64,000 bases of DNA from Pseudomonas pseudonitroreducens (GCF_021603645.1 NZ_BQHJ01000005.1:124001-188000); one strand, 5' to 3'. Shown: positions 33,422-43,222, counted from the stretch's first letter. Numbers and translations are program-made. The notes: generated from the sequence alone by a model not told the origin.

Positions 33422-34909
33422 TCAGGCAGCCACCGGTGGCGGCAGATTGGCCACCAGGCGGATCGACGCGGTGAGTTCCTCGAGCTGGAAGTGCGGCCGC
33501 AGGAACACGGTGGCGCGATACACGCCGGGCTTGCCGGCCACCTCGGTGACGTCCACGCGGGCTTCGCGCAGCGGGTACTGCGCCTTGATTTCCTGCGGCG
33601 CGTTGTCGTTGATCAGCACGTAGTCGGCGATCCAGTTGTTGAGGTAGGTCTGCACGTTGTCGCGGCTCATGAAGCTGCCCACCTTGTCGCGCATGATCAC
33701 CTTCAGGTAGTGCGCGAAGCGCGAGGCCGCCAGTACGTACGGCAGCATGGCCGAGAGGCGCGCGTTGGCGTTGGCCTCGTTGGTGTTGTAGACCTTGGGC
33801 TTGTTGGTGGTCTGGCCGCCGAAGAACACTGCGAGGTCGGTGTTCTTCTTGTGGCACAGGGCGATGAAGCCCAGGTCGTTGAGTTCCTTCTCGCGACGGT
33901 CGGTGATCGCAACCTCGGTCGGGCACTTGAGCGACAGGTCGCCGGCGTGGGTGCGGAAGGTATGCGCGGGCAGCCCCTCCACCGCGCCACCGCCTTCGGC
34001 CCCGCGTATGGCGGCACACCAGCCGTACTTGGCAAAGGCCTCGGTGATGCGTTGCGCGAGTACCCAGGCGGCATTGCCCCAGAGGTATTTGGAGTGGTCG
34101 GTGCCGTCGACTTTCTCGACGAAGTTCATGCCTTCCACCGGCTGGGTATCCGGGCCATACGGCAGGCGCAGGAGGAAGCGCGGCAGCGCCAGGGTGACGT
34201 AGCGCGAATCCTCGCTCTCGCGGAACGAGCGCCACTTGATCAGCTCCAGGCTCTCGAACACCTTGCTCAGGTCGCGCGGCACGGCCAGCTCGGTGAAGCT
34301 GCCCATGTCGAACAGGCGCGGACTGGCGGCGGCGATGAACGGGGCGTGTGCTGCGGCGGCGACGTTGGAGAGCTTCTCCAGCAGGGCGATATCCTGCGGG
34401 TGGCGGCCAAAGTCATAGTCACCCAGCAACAGGCTGAAGGGATGGCCGCCGAAGGTGCCGTATTCCTCTTCGTAGATTTTCTTGAACAGTGTGCTCTGGT
34501 CGAATTCGACGGCCTTCTCCAGGTCGTTCTGCAGCTCCTGCTGGCTGACGTTGAGCAGACGCAGCTTCAGTCGCGTGCCCGTCTCGGTGTTCTGCACCAG
34601 TTGGTGCAGGCCGCGCCAGGACGCCTCGAGCTTCTGCAGTTCGGGATGGTGGAGAATTTCGTTGAGCTGCGCGCTGATCAGCTCGTCGATACGGCTGATG
34701 CGGTCGTTGATCATCGCCACGGTGTCCTTGCTGACGGTCATGCCTTCGTCGAGGACCTGGGTGGCGAACTCCGCGAGCATGTCGCGGGCGTATTCCTGCT
34801 GGCTGTCGTCGTGGGCCATGCGGCCCTCGGCGATGATGCGGTCGAGCAGGTCGAGTGTCTGGGTGCTGCCTTCGGCGCCTTGCGCCGCAGCGGAGCTGGT
34901 GTTGGCCAT
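33422..34909 (-). CDS. tssC: T6SS sheath large subunit TssC
   Basis: A 495-residue contractile-sheath protein. Recognisable features are the MAHDDSQQEYARDMLAEF N-terminal helix, LEASWRGLHQLVQNTETG, GGHPFSLLLGDYDF and the C-terminal QYPLREARVDVTEVAGKPG and PHFQLEELTASIRLV strands. The ATG at 34909 was chosen, 22 bases after the TssB stop, because a longer frame runs into tssB. It forms the sheath with TssB and is a ClpV substrate complex. Confidence 0.95.
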   Translation of the reverse strand: MANTSSAAAQGAEGSTQTLDLLDRIIAEGRMAHDDSQQEYARDMLAEFATQVLDEGMTVSKDTVAMINDRISRIDELISAQLNEILHHPELQKLEASWRGLHQLVQNTETGTRLKLRLLNVSQQELQNDLEKAVEFDQSTLFKKIYEEEYGTFGGHPFSLLLGDYDFGRHPQDIALLEKLSNVAAAAHAPFIAAASPRLFDMGSFTELAVPRDLSKVFESLELIKWRSFRESEDSRYVTLALPRFLLRLPYGPDTQPVEGMNFVEKVDGTDHSKYLWGNAAWVLAQRITEAFAKYGWCAAIRGAEGGGAVEGLPAHTFRTHAGDLSLKCPTEVAITDRREKELNDLGFIALCHKKNTDLAVFFGGQTTNKPKVYNTNEANANARLSAMLPYVLAASRFAHYLKVIMRDKVGSFMSRDNVQTYLNNWIADYVLINDNAPQEIKAQYPLREARVDVTEVAGKPGVYRATVFLRPHFQLEELTASIRLVANLPPPVAA

Positions 34910-34931
34910 TGCGTTGCTCTCCTGGGCGGGG

Positions 34932-35498
34932 TCAGGCTTGCGGGTCGGCGGGTGCTTCGCCGTCGGCGGCGTCGCTGGCGTCGTTGGCGGCACCGGCGTC
35001 GGCGGTCACCGGGTGGGTGGCGCGGATTTCCTGCAGGCCTTCGGTGTTGCTCACCACGTCCTGCAGCAACTGATCGAGTTCGTCGTTGCCGTCGAGCTTG
35101 GTGAGCAGGTCGCGCAGGCGCTGGCGGGCTTCGAACAGACGGCGCAGCGGGACGACCTGGTTGACGATGCTGACCGGGTCGAAATCGTCGATGTGCTTGA
35201 AGTTGAGCTCGACGTTGAGGCGGCTGCCGTCGTTGCTCAGGGTGTTGTCCACCTGCAGCGCCGCACGGGGGGCGGTGGAGGCGAGCACGGCGTTGAAGTT
35301 GTCGCGGTCGACTTCGGTGAAGCGGCGTTCGCCGAGCTTGGGCAGCGGGTTGGCCGGCTTGCCGGAGAGGTCGGCGAGGATGCCGACGACCAGTGGCAAT
35401 TCCTTCTTCTCGATGGCGTTGCCGATCTCGACGTCGTAGGTGATCTGGACCCGGGGAGGACGTACCCGGTCGAGCTTGTGCTGTGTGCTCTCTGCCAT
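34932..35498 (-). CDS. tssB: T6SS sheath small subunit TssB
   Basis: A 188-residue partner of TssC. It begins MAESTQHKLDRVRPPRV with the VQITYDVEIGNAIEKKELP strand and the VGILADLSG stretch that are nearly invariant in the family. The Ala/Asp-rich C-terminal tail is variable. The ATG at 35498 has GCGGAG upstream; an in-frame ATG 11 codons earlier is less like the family start. First gene of the minus-strand T6SS operon. Confidence 0.94.
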   Translation of the reverse strand: MAESTQHKLDRVRPPRVQITYDVEIGNAIEKKELPLVVGILADLSGKPANPLPKLGERRFTEVDRDNFNAVLASTAPRAALQVDNTLSNDGSRLNVELNFKHIDDFDPVSIVNQVVPLRRLFEARQRLRDLLTKLDGNDELDQLLQDVVSNTEGLQEIRATHPVTADAGAANDASDAADGEAPADPQA

Positions 35499-35723
35499 GC
35501 TGGCGGACTCCGCTGCAAATGAAACGGGCACGCCGCAGCGGGGTCGCTATCGTCGCGCTCCTTCGCTGAATCGCACACGACAGGCAAGGGGATGAATCGG
35601 GCCTGTCCTTGGCGATCCCATCTGGCGCTCGTCAGTCGACGAGCTACCCAAGCACGCTAGATCAGGTTTATAAAAACGCAAACCGGAAAAATTTTTCCGA
35701 CAGTCATTTCACAAGGACGTTTC
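35499..35723. promoter_or_regulatory. divergent T6SS promoter region with 16-bp palindrome
   Basis: This 225-base region lies between tssB and tssJ and must drive both T6SS operons. A perfect 16-bp palindrome CGGAAAAATTTTTCCG occupies 35684-35699, with its right edge 24 bases upstream of the tssJ ATG. It is flanked on the left by an AT-rich run (TTTATAAAAA, 35668-35677). It could be an operator for a dimeric repressor. I found no convincing sigma-54 (-24/-12) element. AAGGA precedes tssJ. Confidence 0.5.
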
Positions 35724-36179
35724 ATGAAGTCGACGAAAGCCTGCCTGTGTGTTGTGCTGATGGTGGTTCTGGGTGGTTGTTCCTGGCTGGGTCCGAAGGT
35801 CGAGGTGGACCGCCTGACCCTGGACGTGGCGAGCAAGGCCAATGGCGATGCGCCGATTGCCGTGGACTTCATCGCGGTAAGCGACGCCGACCTGCTCAAG
35901 CTGCTGTCCTCGATGACCGCCAAGCAGTGGTTCAGCGATCGCGAACAGTATCGCCGCGACTACCAGCAGCAATTGAGCGTGTGGAGCCTGGAACTGGTGC
36001 CCGGGCAGTTCATGGAGGCCAGGGATTTCCCGCTGGCGGGCAAGTCGGCGGCTGGACTTTTGGTCTTTGCTGGCTATAACACTCCCGGCGCCCATCGCAT
36101 GCGACTGGAGCAGCAGCCGGATATCTGGTTGCGCTTCGACAGCCGGGAGATGCGCCTGCTCCGTGCCGACGCGCACTGA
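35724..36179 (+). CDS. tssJ: T6SS outer-membrane lipoprotein TssJ
   Basis: A 151-residue lipoprotein anchoring the membrane complex to the outer membrane. The signal ends in VLGGC with Cys19 lipidated. The mature domain has the transthyretin-like TssJ pattern, including ADLLKLLSSMTAKQWFSDR and LPLAGKSAAGLLVFAGYN-like strands (here DFPLAGKSAAGLLVFAGY). First gene of the plus-strand T6SS operon, 54 bases upstream of tssK. Confidence 0.88.
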   Translation: MKSTKACLCVVLMVVLGGCSWLGPKVEVDRLTLDVASKANGDAPIAVDFIAVSDADLLKLLSSMTAKQWFSDREQYRRDYQQQLSVWSLELVPGQFMEARDFPLAGKSAAGLLVFAGYNTPGAHRMRLEQQPDIWLRFDSREMRLLRADAH

Positions 36180-36233
36180 GCCAACGCCTGCGGGCGGACC
36201 CGTGACAACCTGGAACGTCGTAGGGGGAGTAGT

Positions 36234-37562
36234 GTGAAAGTTCTGCCTGACGCGGTGTGCTGGCACGAAGGGATGCAACTGCTTCCCCAGCATTTTCAGC
36301 TCCAGGGGTTGCGCGGGGAAGTCCTCGCCGCGCGCCTGGCCCATGCTGCCAACCCCTGGTTCTGGGGCCTGGAGCATCTGGAGCTGGACCCCTCGGCATT
36401 GAGCGGCGGGGTCGTTCGCCTGCTCGCCCTCGAGGCGATCCTCCCCGACGGCCTGCCGGTCAGCCTGGCGGCCGGCGAAACCCTGGCCTTCGATGTGCAG
36501 GCAGCCGTCGCCGAGGCGGCCGATGCCAGCGTCATGCTGTTCCTCGCCGTCACCCCGTTGGGCCGCGCCGGCCAGGTGCTGCCACTGCGCGGCCGCCTGC
36601 AGTCGGCCAATGCACTGGCGGTGCCGGATCTGGCCAGTGGCGAGAACCCCGAGTCCATCGTGGTCTGGCGCCCGGCGTTGCGACTGGTGACCGAGGCGCA
36701 GCGGGCCGACTCGGTGTGCTTGCCGCTGTTGCGCGTGGGCAAGCAGGCGGGGGGCTTCGTCTGCCAGCCCTACGTGGCGCCGACACCACGGATCGCGCCC
36801 AGCTCCGTGCTTGGGCAAGCACTGGTGTCGCTGTGTGCGAGGGCTCGGGAGAAGTGCGTGTTTCTCGCCGGCCGCCTGCGTCAGGCGCAGCAGGCGGAGA
36901 ACAACGACGACAGCCAGGAGATTCGCCGCCAATTGGCTGCGCTGTGGGCGCGCCTGCCCGAGCTGGAAGCCGCTCTTTACAGCGGCAGCGCGAGCCCGGC
37001 GCAGCTACACGGCCTGCTGTGCGGCATGGCGGGCAGCTGGAGTGCGCTCGACCCGCTGGGCGGCGTGCCAGCATTTCCCGCGTTCGACTTCAACGAATTG
37101 CTGCGCACCTTTGCGCCGCTGATCGAGTGGCTGGACGTCACCCTGGCGCGGGTGCGCGCGGGCTACCGCAGTCTTCCCTTCGAGCGTCATGGCAATGACT
37201 TCATGCTGCTCCTGCCGGACCTGCAAGCGTTCAGCCAGCGCCTGGTCATCGGCTTGCGCATGTCGCCCGGATACGGTGAAGGGCACGCGCAGGAGTGGCT
37301 GTCCGGCTGCATCGTCGGTTCCGAAGGCAGCCTGGCGACCCTGGGCCGACAGCGCATGTCCGGCCTGGAGCACCAGCCGATGAGCCGCGCCGAGCAGATC
37401 GGTTACAGCGTCGGCGAGGACACCCATCTGTTCGTCGTGCACGCCGACGGGGACTGGTTCGATCCAGCCCAGCGGCTGTGTCTGAGAGCGCCACTGCAGT
37501 CGGTCGGCACTGGCCCCTGGCAGGTGGTCCTGTTCATCGTGGACGGCGCCGGCGGCGCCTGA
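36234..37562 (+). CDS. tssK: T6SS baseplate-membrane connector TssK
   Basis: A 442-residue trimeric connector between baseplate and the TssJLM complex. The start VCWHEGMQLLPQHFQ is the family hallmark. The middle helical part (LFEWLDVTLARVRA-like LIEWLDVTLARVRAGY) and the C-terminal EDTHLFVVHADG and VVLFIVDG strands also fit. TssL follows 13 bases downstream. Confidence 0.93.
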   Translation: MKVLPDAVCWHEGMQLLPQHFQLQGLRGEVLAARLAHAANPWFWGLEHLELDPSALSGGVVRLLALEAILPDGLPVSLAAGETLAFDVQAAVAEAADASVMLFLAVTPLGRAGQVLPLRGRLQSANALAVPDLASGENPESIVVWRPALRLVTEAQRADSVCLPLLRVGKQAGGFVCQPYVAPTPRIAPSSVLGQALVSLCARAREKCVFLAGRLRQAQQAENNDDSQEIRRQLAALWARLPELEAALYSGSASPAQLHGLLCGMAGSWSALDPLGGVPAFPAFDFNELLRTFAPLIEWLDVTLARVRAGYRSLPFERHGNDFMLLLPDLQAFSQRLVIGLRMSPGYGEGHAQEWLSGCIVGSEGSLATLGRQRMSGLEHQPMSRAEQIGYSVGEDTHLFVVHADGDWFDPAQRLCLRAPLQSVGTGPWQVVLFIVDGAGGA

Positions 37563-37575
37563 GGCAGGAAGCGAG

Positions 37576-38346
37576 ATGTCCGAAGGGAGTTCGGCGATTT
37601 ATCCCGCGACGTTCGGCGAGGCCCCCTTGAGCCGTGCCTTCCAGCTTGCCTGGGTGGAGTGGCGGCAGCACTGGGAAGCGCTGCGGGAGTCTTCCGGAGA
37701 TGAACAGGCGATCAGCGAGAAGGTCGCGGACGAGGCCCAGGTCGTGGTTCGTCGCTTGTGGCGCAGCGCCTTCGCCCAGGTAGGGGACGCCGCGGGCGAG
37801 CAGGTCAAGGCGATGGTCTATGCGTTCGTTGCGCTGCTCGACGAGAACCTGCTGTTCGAGCCCTGGGCCGGGCAGCCGCTGTGGCAGGAGCACCCGCTGG
37901 AGGCGCGCCTGTACGCCTCGCGCAATGCCGGAGAACGGGTGCCGCAGGCGATCCATCGATTGCTGGATACCCGCGCTCCGGGGACTCGCGACCTGGCCAA
38001 CGTCTACCTGCAGTGCCTGCTGCTGGGATTCCATGGACGCCTGCGGGGGCCGAAGGGCGAGGCGCTGCACGAGAAATGGCGGCAGGCTCTGTTCGCCCAT
38101 GCCTGGCAGCGTGATGCCGACAACCAGGGCCTGCTGGAAACGCTGGCTCGGCCGACGAGCGCGGCAGCAATCCAGCTGCCGCTGCGACGCGCCTTGCCCG
38201 ACGGTTTTCGGCTGTTGCTGGCAATCGCCGCCGGCTTGCTGCTGCTGGTGCTGATCGGGCACTGGTTGTGGAGCGACGTACAGGGGGCGCTGGCGCCCGT
38301 GCTGGACCTCGCCAGCGCCGGCTTCCTGCCGAGGCACAGCGTGTGA
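37576..38346 (+). CDS. tssL: T6SS inner-membrane protein TssL (DotU-like)
   Basis: A 256-residue protein with the cytoplasmic helical DotU domain (VKAMVYAFVALLDENLLFEP, then WQEHPLEARLYASRNAGERV) and one C-terminal membrane span (~212-232, LLLAIAAGLLLLVLIGHWLW). It ends shortly after the span, so it lacks the peptidoglycan-binding OmpA domain that some T6SS carry. It overlaps tssM by four bases (GTGA). Confidence 0.92.
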   Translation: MSEGSSAIYPATFGEAPLSRAFQLAWVEWRQHWEALRESSGDEQAISEKVADEAQVVVRRLWRSAFAQVGDAAGEQVKAMVYAFVALLDENLLFEPWAGQPLWQEHPLEARLYASRNAGERVPQAIHRLLDTRAPGTRDLANVYLQCLLLGFHGRLRGPKGEALHEKWRQALFAHAWQRDADNQGLLETLARPTSAAAIQLPLRRALPDGFRLLLAIAAGLLLLVLIGHWLWSDVQGALAPVLDLASAGFLPRHSV

Positions 38347-41300
38347 GTGGCTGGCTGGTTCTTGCGCTGGTACTGCTCCTGCTGGCGCTGCTCGCAGTTG
38401 GACTCTTCCTCTGGTGGCGTAGCAAGGGTGGCGAGGCGGTGCGCGCGTTCTACCTGACCGTCCGGCAGATGGAGCAGGACCAGGATGTCGTCGATCGCTA
38501 CGAAGTGCCGTGGTTCCTGCTGCTGGGTGATCCGTTACTGGGCGAACGCTTCGGCCTCGACTGGGGGCTGACCGCCGCGGGGCGCCCGGCGTGGTTCGGC
38601 CGCTGGTGGGCCGACCAGGACGGCGCCGTGCTGGCGGTGCCACCGTCGCTGTTCCTCGCGGAGGAGGGGGCGGCCACCTCGCCACGGGCCTGGCGCCGCC
38701 TGCTCAGCCTATTGTTGCGGCTGCGCCCGCGACGCCCGCTGGATGGCGTGGTGTGGGTGCTGCCCGTGCAGCGGCTGCTCGACCCTGCCAGCCTGGCCCA
38801 GGAAAACCTGCAACTGCGCCGTCGATTCAACGACCTGCTGCAGCGCCTTGGGCTGAGTCTGCCGGTGTACGTGGTGGTCACCGGTCTGGAAGAGCTGGAA
38901 GGGTTTGCCGAACTGCGCGCGCAATTGCCGGAGGACGCCCGCGAACGGCCGCTGGGCTGGTCGTCCGCCGTACAGATCGACGCCGCGTGGCAGGACGATC
39001 ACCTCGAACGCGGCTTCGAGCAGGTGCTGCAGGCGTTGCAGGCGTCGATCCTCGAAGCGGGTGTGCTCAAGGGGCAACTGAGCGACGCCCTGTATCGGTT
39101 CCCCATCGCGCTGGCGAGCTTGCGTGATGGATTGCGCCAACGGCTGGGGCCGGTATTCCAGGGCAACGCCCTGGGCGAAGCGCCGCGGCTGCGCGGCCTG
39201 TATTTCAGTGGTGCCTGTCGAAATGCCGATAGCGACCCATGGAGCATGTCCGCACTCGAAGCGGCCCCGGCACAACAGGTTTTCACCCGTGGGCTCTGGC
39301 AATCGCGCCTGCTCGCCGAGCGTGGGCTGGCCCAGGCCGTTTCGCGCATCCTGCGCCTGCGACAGCGCTCGCAGCGCGTCATGGGCGCGGTGGCCGGCGT
39401 GGTTGGCGTGGTCTGGTTGCTGGGCATGCTCTGGGTCTGGCACGTCGACTCGAAGGAAGCGCAAGTGCTCGGGCAGCGCATCCAGGCGATGCAGCGTGAG
39501 CACGGCGATACTGCGCAAGGCGGCGAGCCGTCGAGCGACATGGCACGCCGTCGCCTGCAGGCCTACTGGTCGCTGCTGCAGGGCTCCTCGCGCTGGCATT
39601 TCTCTTCCCTGGTATACCCCAGCTCCTGGTTCTCCGATTTCGACAGCCGAATGGATGCCTTGCTCCGCGACCTGGCGCGGCGCGAAGTGCTGCTGCCCCT
39701 GCAGCAGTCGCAGGTGGCCGACCTGGCGCGGTTGAAGGCGATCCGCAGCACCGAGCGCCGTGCCAATGTGCAGAGTGACAGCCCCGAACAATGGCCCAAT
39801 TTCGTTGCTGCCCGCGACCTGGCCACCGGCGTACTGGCATTCGAACAGCGCAATCGCTGGTACACCGAGTTGCGCGCGGGCACCGCAAAAAATGCCCTGG
39901 AGAGCCTCGCCAAACTCGGCAACGAGGCTTACGGGTTGAGCCTGGATCCGGCCGGCCTGCGCGATGCCGGCTATCTGGAAGCGGTTCTCGGCGAAGGCAT
40001 TCCCGGCGCGCCGGTGGCTGTGGACCCGGGGCCGAAGGACGGCCCGCTGGCACGCAACTTCCGTGAGTTGATGGGGTTGTGGCTGGACCAGTTCTTCCTC
40101 GCCGACAACTTCGTTCGCCCGGCGGGTTTCCTGCGTCTGCACCTCAACGAACTCAAGGCACGCCAGGGCAATCGCCTGGAGGAACTGGAGGAAACCGGCG
40201 CCCTGGTCGATGCCCTGCGCAACATGGTCGAGCTGACCAACGCTGCCTGGAGCCACGGCAACGCCCAGGAAATCGTGCCGGGCTACCGTGCCCTGCTCGA
40301 TGACGCGCGGCAGAGCTACCTGCTCGGCCCGGCGGTCGAGTCCGCCGTGGTGAGCCAGGCGAACAAACTGCAGCGCGCCTTCCACGATCAGTGGATCGCC
40401 GCCGCTGGTTCGCGGGACAACCTGCTGCAATTGCAGCCTGGCGGAACGCTGATGCTGCAGGACCACGTGGTGGCGCTGGGCAGTGCAATCGACTCGCTGT
40501 TGCGTCAGGATTTCGCCGGCACCGCACTGCGCCAGCAGGACTCGGTCAGCGACCCGCGCGGGCTGGGCTCCCTGGACGCCCACGCGCTCAACACGGCACT
40601 GGCCTACTACGACAGTTACCGCAAGTACCGCGAGCAGGAGCAGGCGAGAGTACCCGCGGAGTACCGTGATGCCCTCGCCGAGAGTGCCGCCGCGGCGGCC
40701 GCGAGCGCCATGTGGGCCAGCCTCACCGAGTCGGCGGCGCCGAGCGTGGCGTCTACCGCGAGCGCATTCGACGTGCCGCTGGCGCCGGCAGAGCAACTGC
40801 GCGAGGCCTTTGATGCCTTGCAGCGCAAGGACCTGGCCAGTGCGCTGGATGCGCACCTGACGCGCAGCGCCCTGGCCGATGTCGACCAGGCACTGGCCAC
40901 GATCAATGCGCTGCCGCTGTTCCGCGTGCGCAACGAGGTCTCCGCCTGGGATGGCTCGCGTAACTTCGGCCTGCAATTGTATCGCTCGGCAGATACCCAG
41001 GACCTCAAGCGCACCCTGAACCAGCAGTTCGAGACCATGCTCGCCCAGAGCGAAACCCATGCCCCGGCGCTGGCCTGGCTGCGCGGCCGGAGCAATCTGG
41101 GGTTCGCCGACCAGGACAAGGTGCGACGCTTCTCCGACCTGAATGACGAGCTGACCAAGTACAAGGCCCAGAACCCGACCAGCTCGCCGATGTTGCTCGA
41201 CCAGTTGCTCAGCCGCGATTTCATCGAGATGGATGCGAGCTCCTGCGCCGGCATTCTGAAGACCTCGACGCTGGTACTCGGCCAGGGCGATCTCGCACGC

Positions 41301-42164
41301 TTTACCCGCAGCCTGCATGATCAGGCGCAGCAGCGTTGCCTGGAGCTGCAGCAGAAGGATGCCGCGGCGGCCTGGGCGGCCATTGCCGACTACTTCGACC
41401 AGTACCTGGCCAATCGCTTCCCCTTCGCCTACAGCCTGCAGGCCGAGGATGCCGACCCCGCGCGGGTGCAGCATTTTGTCGAACTGCTTGACCAGCACCT
41501 GCAGCGGGCGCAGGCCGGCCTGCAGGTGAGCCAGTCGGCGGACCGGGTGGCGGCGGCGGACTTCCTCGCCCGCCTGCAACTGGCGAAAGCCTGGCTCGGC
41601 CCGCTATTCGTGCGGGACAAGGGTGGCGCGCAAGGCGTCGACCTGGATGTGCGCTGGCGCACCGACCGTGAAGCGGAGCGTGGCGCGGACCAGGTCATCG
41701 TCTGGAACCTGTATGCCGCCGACCGCCAACTGAGTTTCCCCGGCACCGATGGCCAGCGCCTGCACTGGAGCGTCGGGGAACCGGTGAAACTCATGCTGCG
41801 TTGGGCCAAGGACAGCCCGCAGCGACCGGACATCGATCCACAGCAGCCGAGCATGGCCGTGGCCGACCTCGAAGCGGGCTGGGAATACGACGGTCCCTGG
41901 GCGCTGCTGCGGCTGCTGCGCTCGCACGTCACGCTGCAGCGCCAACCCAGTACCGACTACACCGATTTCCCGCTGGCGCTGCAGGTGCCGGTGCGAGTGC
42001 CCAACGGCCGTGCGCCGGATGCCCGATTGTTTGTCCGCGTGTCATTGATGACGCAGGACGCCAAGCAACCGCTGTCGATCCAGCCGCTCCCCGTCCGTGC
42101 GCCACGCACGCCGTTCAGTGGCGTCGGTATCGCCACCTTCGCCGGCACCCAGGAGTCGCCATGA
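38343..42164 (+). CDS. tssM: T6SS inner-membrane complex protein TssM (IcmF-like)
   Basis: A 1,273-residue IcmF-like protein joining TssL to TssJ. The GTG start at 38343, overlapping the tssL stop, gives a first membrane span at ~3-25; a second is at ~347-367, after a cytoplasmic domain. The expected Walker A loop reads GDPLLGER (62-69), lacking the usual GKT/S, so ATP binding by this motif is unlikely. The long periplasmic C-terminal region ends with the family's ImcF-related beta-domain (LQVPVRVPNGRAPDARLFVRV). ATGA overlap with tssA. Confidence 0.93.
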   Translation: MSGWLVLALVLLLLALLAVGLFLWWRSKGGEAVRAFYLTVRQMEQDQDVVDRYEVPWFLLLGDPLLGERFGLDWGLTAAGRPAWFGRWWADQDGAVLAVPPSLFLAEEGAATSPRAWRRLLSLLLRLRPRRPLDGVVWVLPVQRLLDPASLAQENLQLRRRFNDLLQRLGLSLPVYVVVTGLEELEGFAELRAQLPEDARERPLGWSSAVQIDAAWQDDHLERGFEQVLQALQASILEAGVLKGQLSDALYRFPIALASLRDGLRQRLGPVFQGNALGEAPRLRGLYFSGACRNADSDPWSMSALEAAPAQQVFTRGLWQSRLLAERGLAQAVSRILRLRQRSQRVMGAVAGVVGVVWLLGMLWVWHVDSKEAQVLGQRIQAMQREHGDTAQGGEPSSDMARRRLQAYWSLLQGSSRWHFSSLVYPSSWFSDFDSRMDALLRDLARREVLLPLQQSQVADLARLKAIRSTERRANVQSDSPEQWPNFVAARDLATGVLAFEQRNRWYTELRAGTAKNALESLAKLGNEAYGLSLDPAGLRDAGYLEAVLGEGIPGAPVAVDPGPKDGPLARNFRELMGLWLDQFFLADNFVRPAGFLRLHLNELKARQGNRLEELEETGALVDALRNMVELTNAAWSHGNAQEIVPGYRALLDDARQSYLLGPAVESAVVSQANKLQRAFHDQWIAAAGSRDNLLQLQPGGTLMLQDHVVALGSAIDSLLRQDFAGTALRQQDSVSDPRGLGSLDAHALNTALAYYDSYRKYREQEQARVPAEYRDALAESAAAAAASAMWASLTESAAPSVASTASAFDVPLAPAEQLREAFDALQRKDLASALDAHLTRSALADVDQALATINALPLFRVRNEVSAWDGSRNFGLQLYRSADTQDLKRTLNQQFETMLAQSETHAPALAWLRGRSNLGFADQDKVRRFSDLNDELTKYKAQNPTSSPMLLDQLLSRDFIEMDASSCAGILKTSTLVLGQGDLARFTRSLHDQAQQRCLELQQKDAAAAWAAIADYFDQYLANRFPFAYSLQAEDADPARVQHFVELLDQHLQRAQAGLQVSQSADRVAAADFLARLQLAKAWLGPLFVRDKGGAQGVDLDVRWRTDREAERGADQVIVWNLYAADRQLSFPGTDGQRLHWSVGEPVKLMLRWAKDSPQRPDIDPQQPSMAVADLEAGWEYDGPWALLRLLRSHVTLQRQPSTDYTDFPLALQVPVRVPNGRAPDARLFVRVSLMTQDAKQPLSIQPLPVRAPRTPFSGVGIATFAGTQESP

Positions 42165-43222
42165 TCACGGACGAGGCCTACCAGGCCCTGCTGCAAGCCT
42201 TTCCCGGTGACGAAATCTGCGGCGCATCGATGCGTCACGATCCGATGCTGGATCGCTTGCGAGAGCTGCGTCGGGAAGATGATCTCAGTCTTCCCGCCGG
42301 GGTCTGGCAGGCCGAACCCAAGCGTGCCGACTGGCGGGCCGTCGAAGTACTGGCGCAGGACGTGCTAGCTCTGCGCAGCAAGGACCTGATGGTCGCCGCT
42401 TATCTGGGCGAAGCCTGGATTCTCCTCGATGGTGCCGCTGGGCTGGCGACGGCGCTGCGGCTGCTGGCCGACCTTGGTGAGTCGTTCGCCGAGCGGCTCC
42501 ATCCGCAGGCGGCGGATGGTGACCTGGCCTGGCAGGCAGCGCCGCTGGTGTGGGTCTCCAGGCGCTATGTCGAGCTTCTGGCAACGCGCCTGCCGTTGTC
42601 ACCGGCGTGGCCCGAGCTGACTCTATCGGCCTGGAATGGTTTGCAGCGCAAGCAGGTGCTGGCCAGCGAAAACAAGGCCGACAAGGCCCTGGCCGAAGCC
42701 GCGCGGCTGGAGCAGAAGCGCCTGGACGAGTCCATCCGCAGTGGCACAGGGGCAGGTTGGGGCGCCACGCTTGCGCAGTTCCAATCGGCGCTGCTGCATC
42801 TGCAGCGGCTGCAGGCATGGTGCGAGCGGCAACTGCAAGACGAAGCGCCGAGCCTGCAGCCTCTGGCGTCCTCCATCCAAAGCATCGTCAGCATCCTCCA
42901 GGGGTTCCGCAACATGGCACCGCAAGAGCAGGAAACCATAGCGCCAGTGAACCCCGAGCCAGTCGTCGATGCCGCAGCCAGCGCGGCGCCTGCGCAGCCG
43001 GTGAATGCCGAGAATGTGCTCCGTGACCGCGAGCAGGCCTACCGCCAGCTCGCCGCCATCGCTGACTTCCTTGCGCGCACCGAACCTCACAGCCCGGTAC
43101 CCTATGTCATCCGCCGTGCCGTGGAGTGGGGCGGCATGCCGTTGAGTGCCCTGCTCGACGAACTGGTCAACGCCGATGCGGAAGCGCGCCGGGTGTGGGT
43201 CATGCTCGGCGTGCTGCGCTGA
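42161..43222 (+). CDS. tssA: T6SS baseplate/tail initiation protein TssA
   Basis: A 353-residue protein with the N-terminal ImpA domain (RADWRAVEVLAQDVLALRSKD and VAAYLGEAWILLDGAAGL) and a C-terminal domain ending in SPVPYVIRRAVEWGGMPL. It primes and caps sheath polymerisation. The ATG at 42161 overlaps the tssM stop by four bases. It is the last gene of the plus-strand T6SS operon. No sigma-54 activator gene follows, unlike the P. aeruginosa H3 locus as I recall it. Confidence 0.9.
   Translation: MITDEAYQALLQAFPGDEICGASMRHDPMLDRLRELRREDDLSLPAGVWQAEPKRADWRAVEVLAQDVLALRSKDLMVAAYLGEAWILLDGAAGLATALRLLADLGESFAERLHPQAADGDLAWQAAPLVWVSRRYVELLATRLPLSPAWPELTLSAWNGLQRKQVLASENKADKALAEAARLEQKRLDESIRSGTGAGWGATLAQFQSALLHLQRLQAWCERQLQDEAPSLQPLASSIQSIVSILQGFRNMAPQEQETIAPVNPEPVVDAAASAAPAQPVNAENVLRDREQAYRQLAAIADFLARTEPHSPVPYVIRRAVEWGGMPLSALLDELVNADAEARRVWVMLGVLR

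Noticed and set aside
35499-35723. Sigma-54 promoter for the T6SS operons
   Set aside because: TGGCG-type elements are present but no TGGCAC-N5-TTGC match with correct spacing was found.
38709-41579. A 956-codon minus-strand frame opposite tssM
   Set aside because: Antisense shadow: Gln/His/Arg-rich with no motif; tssM on the plus strand is well supported.
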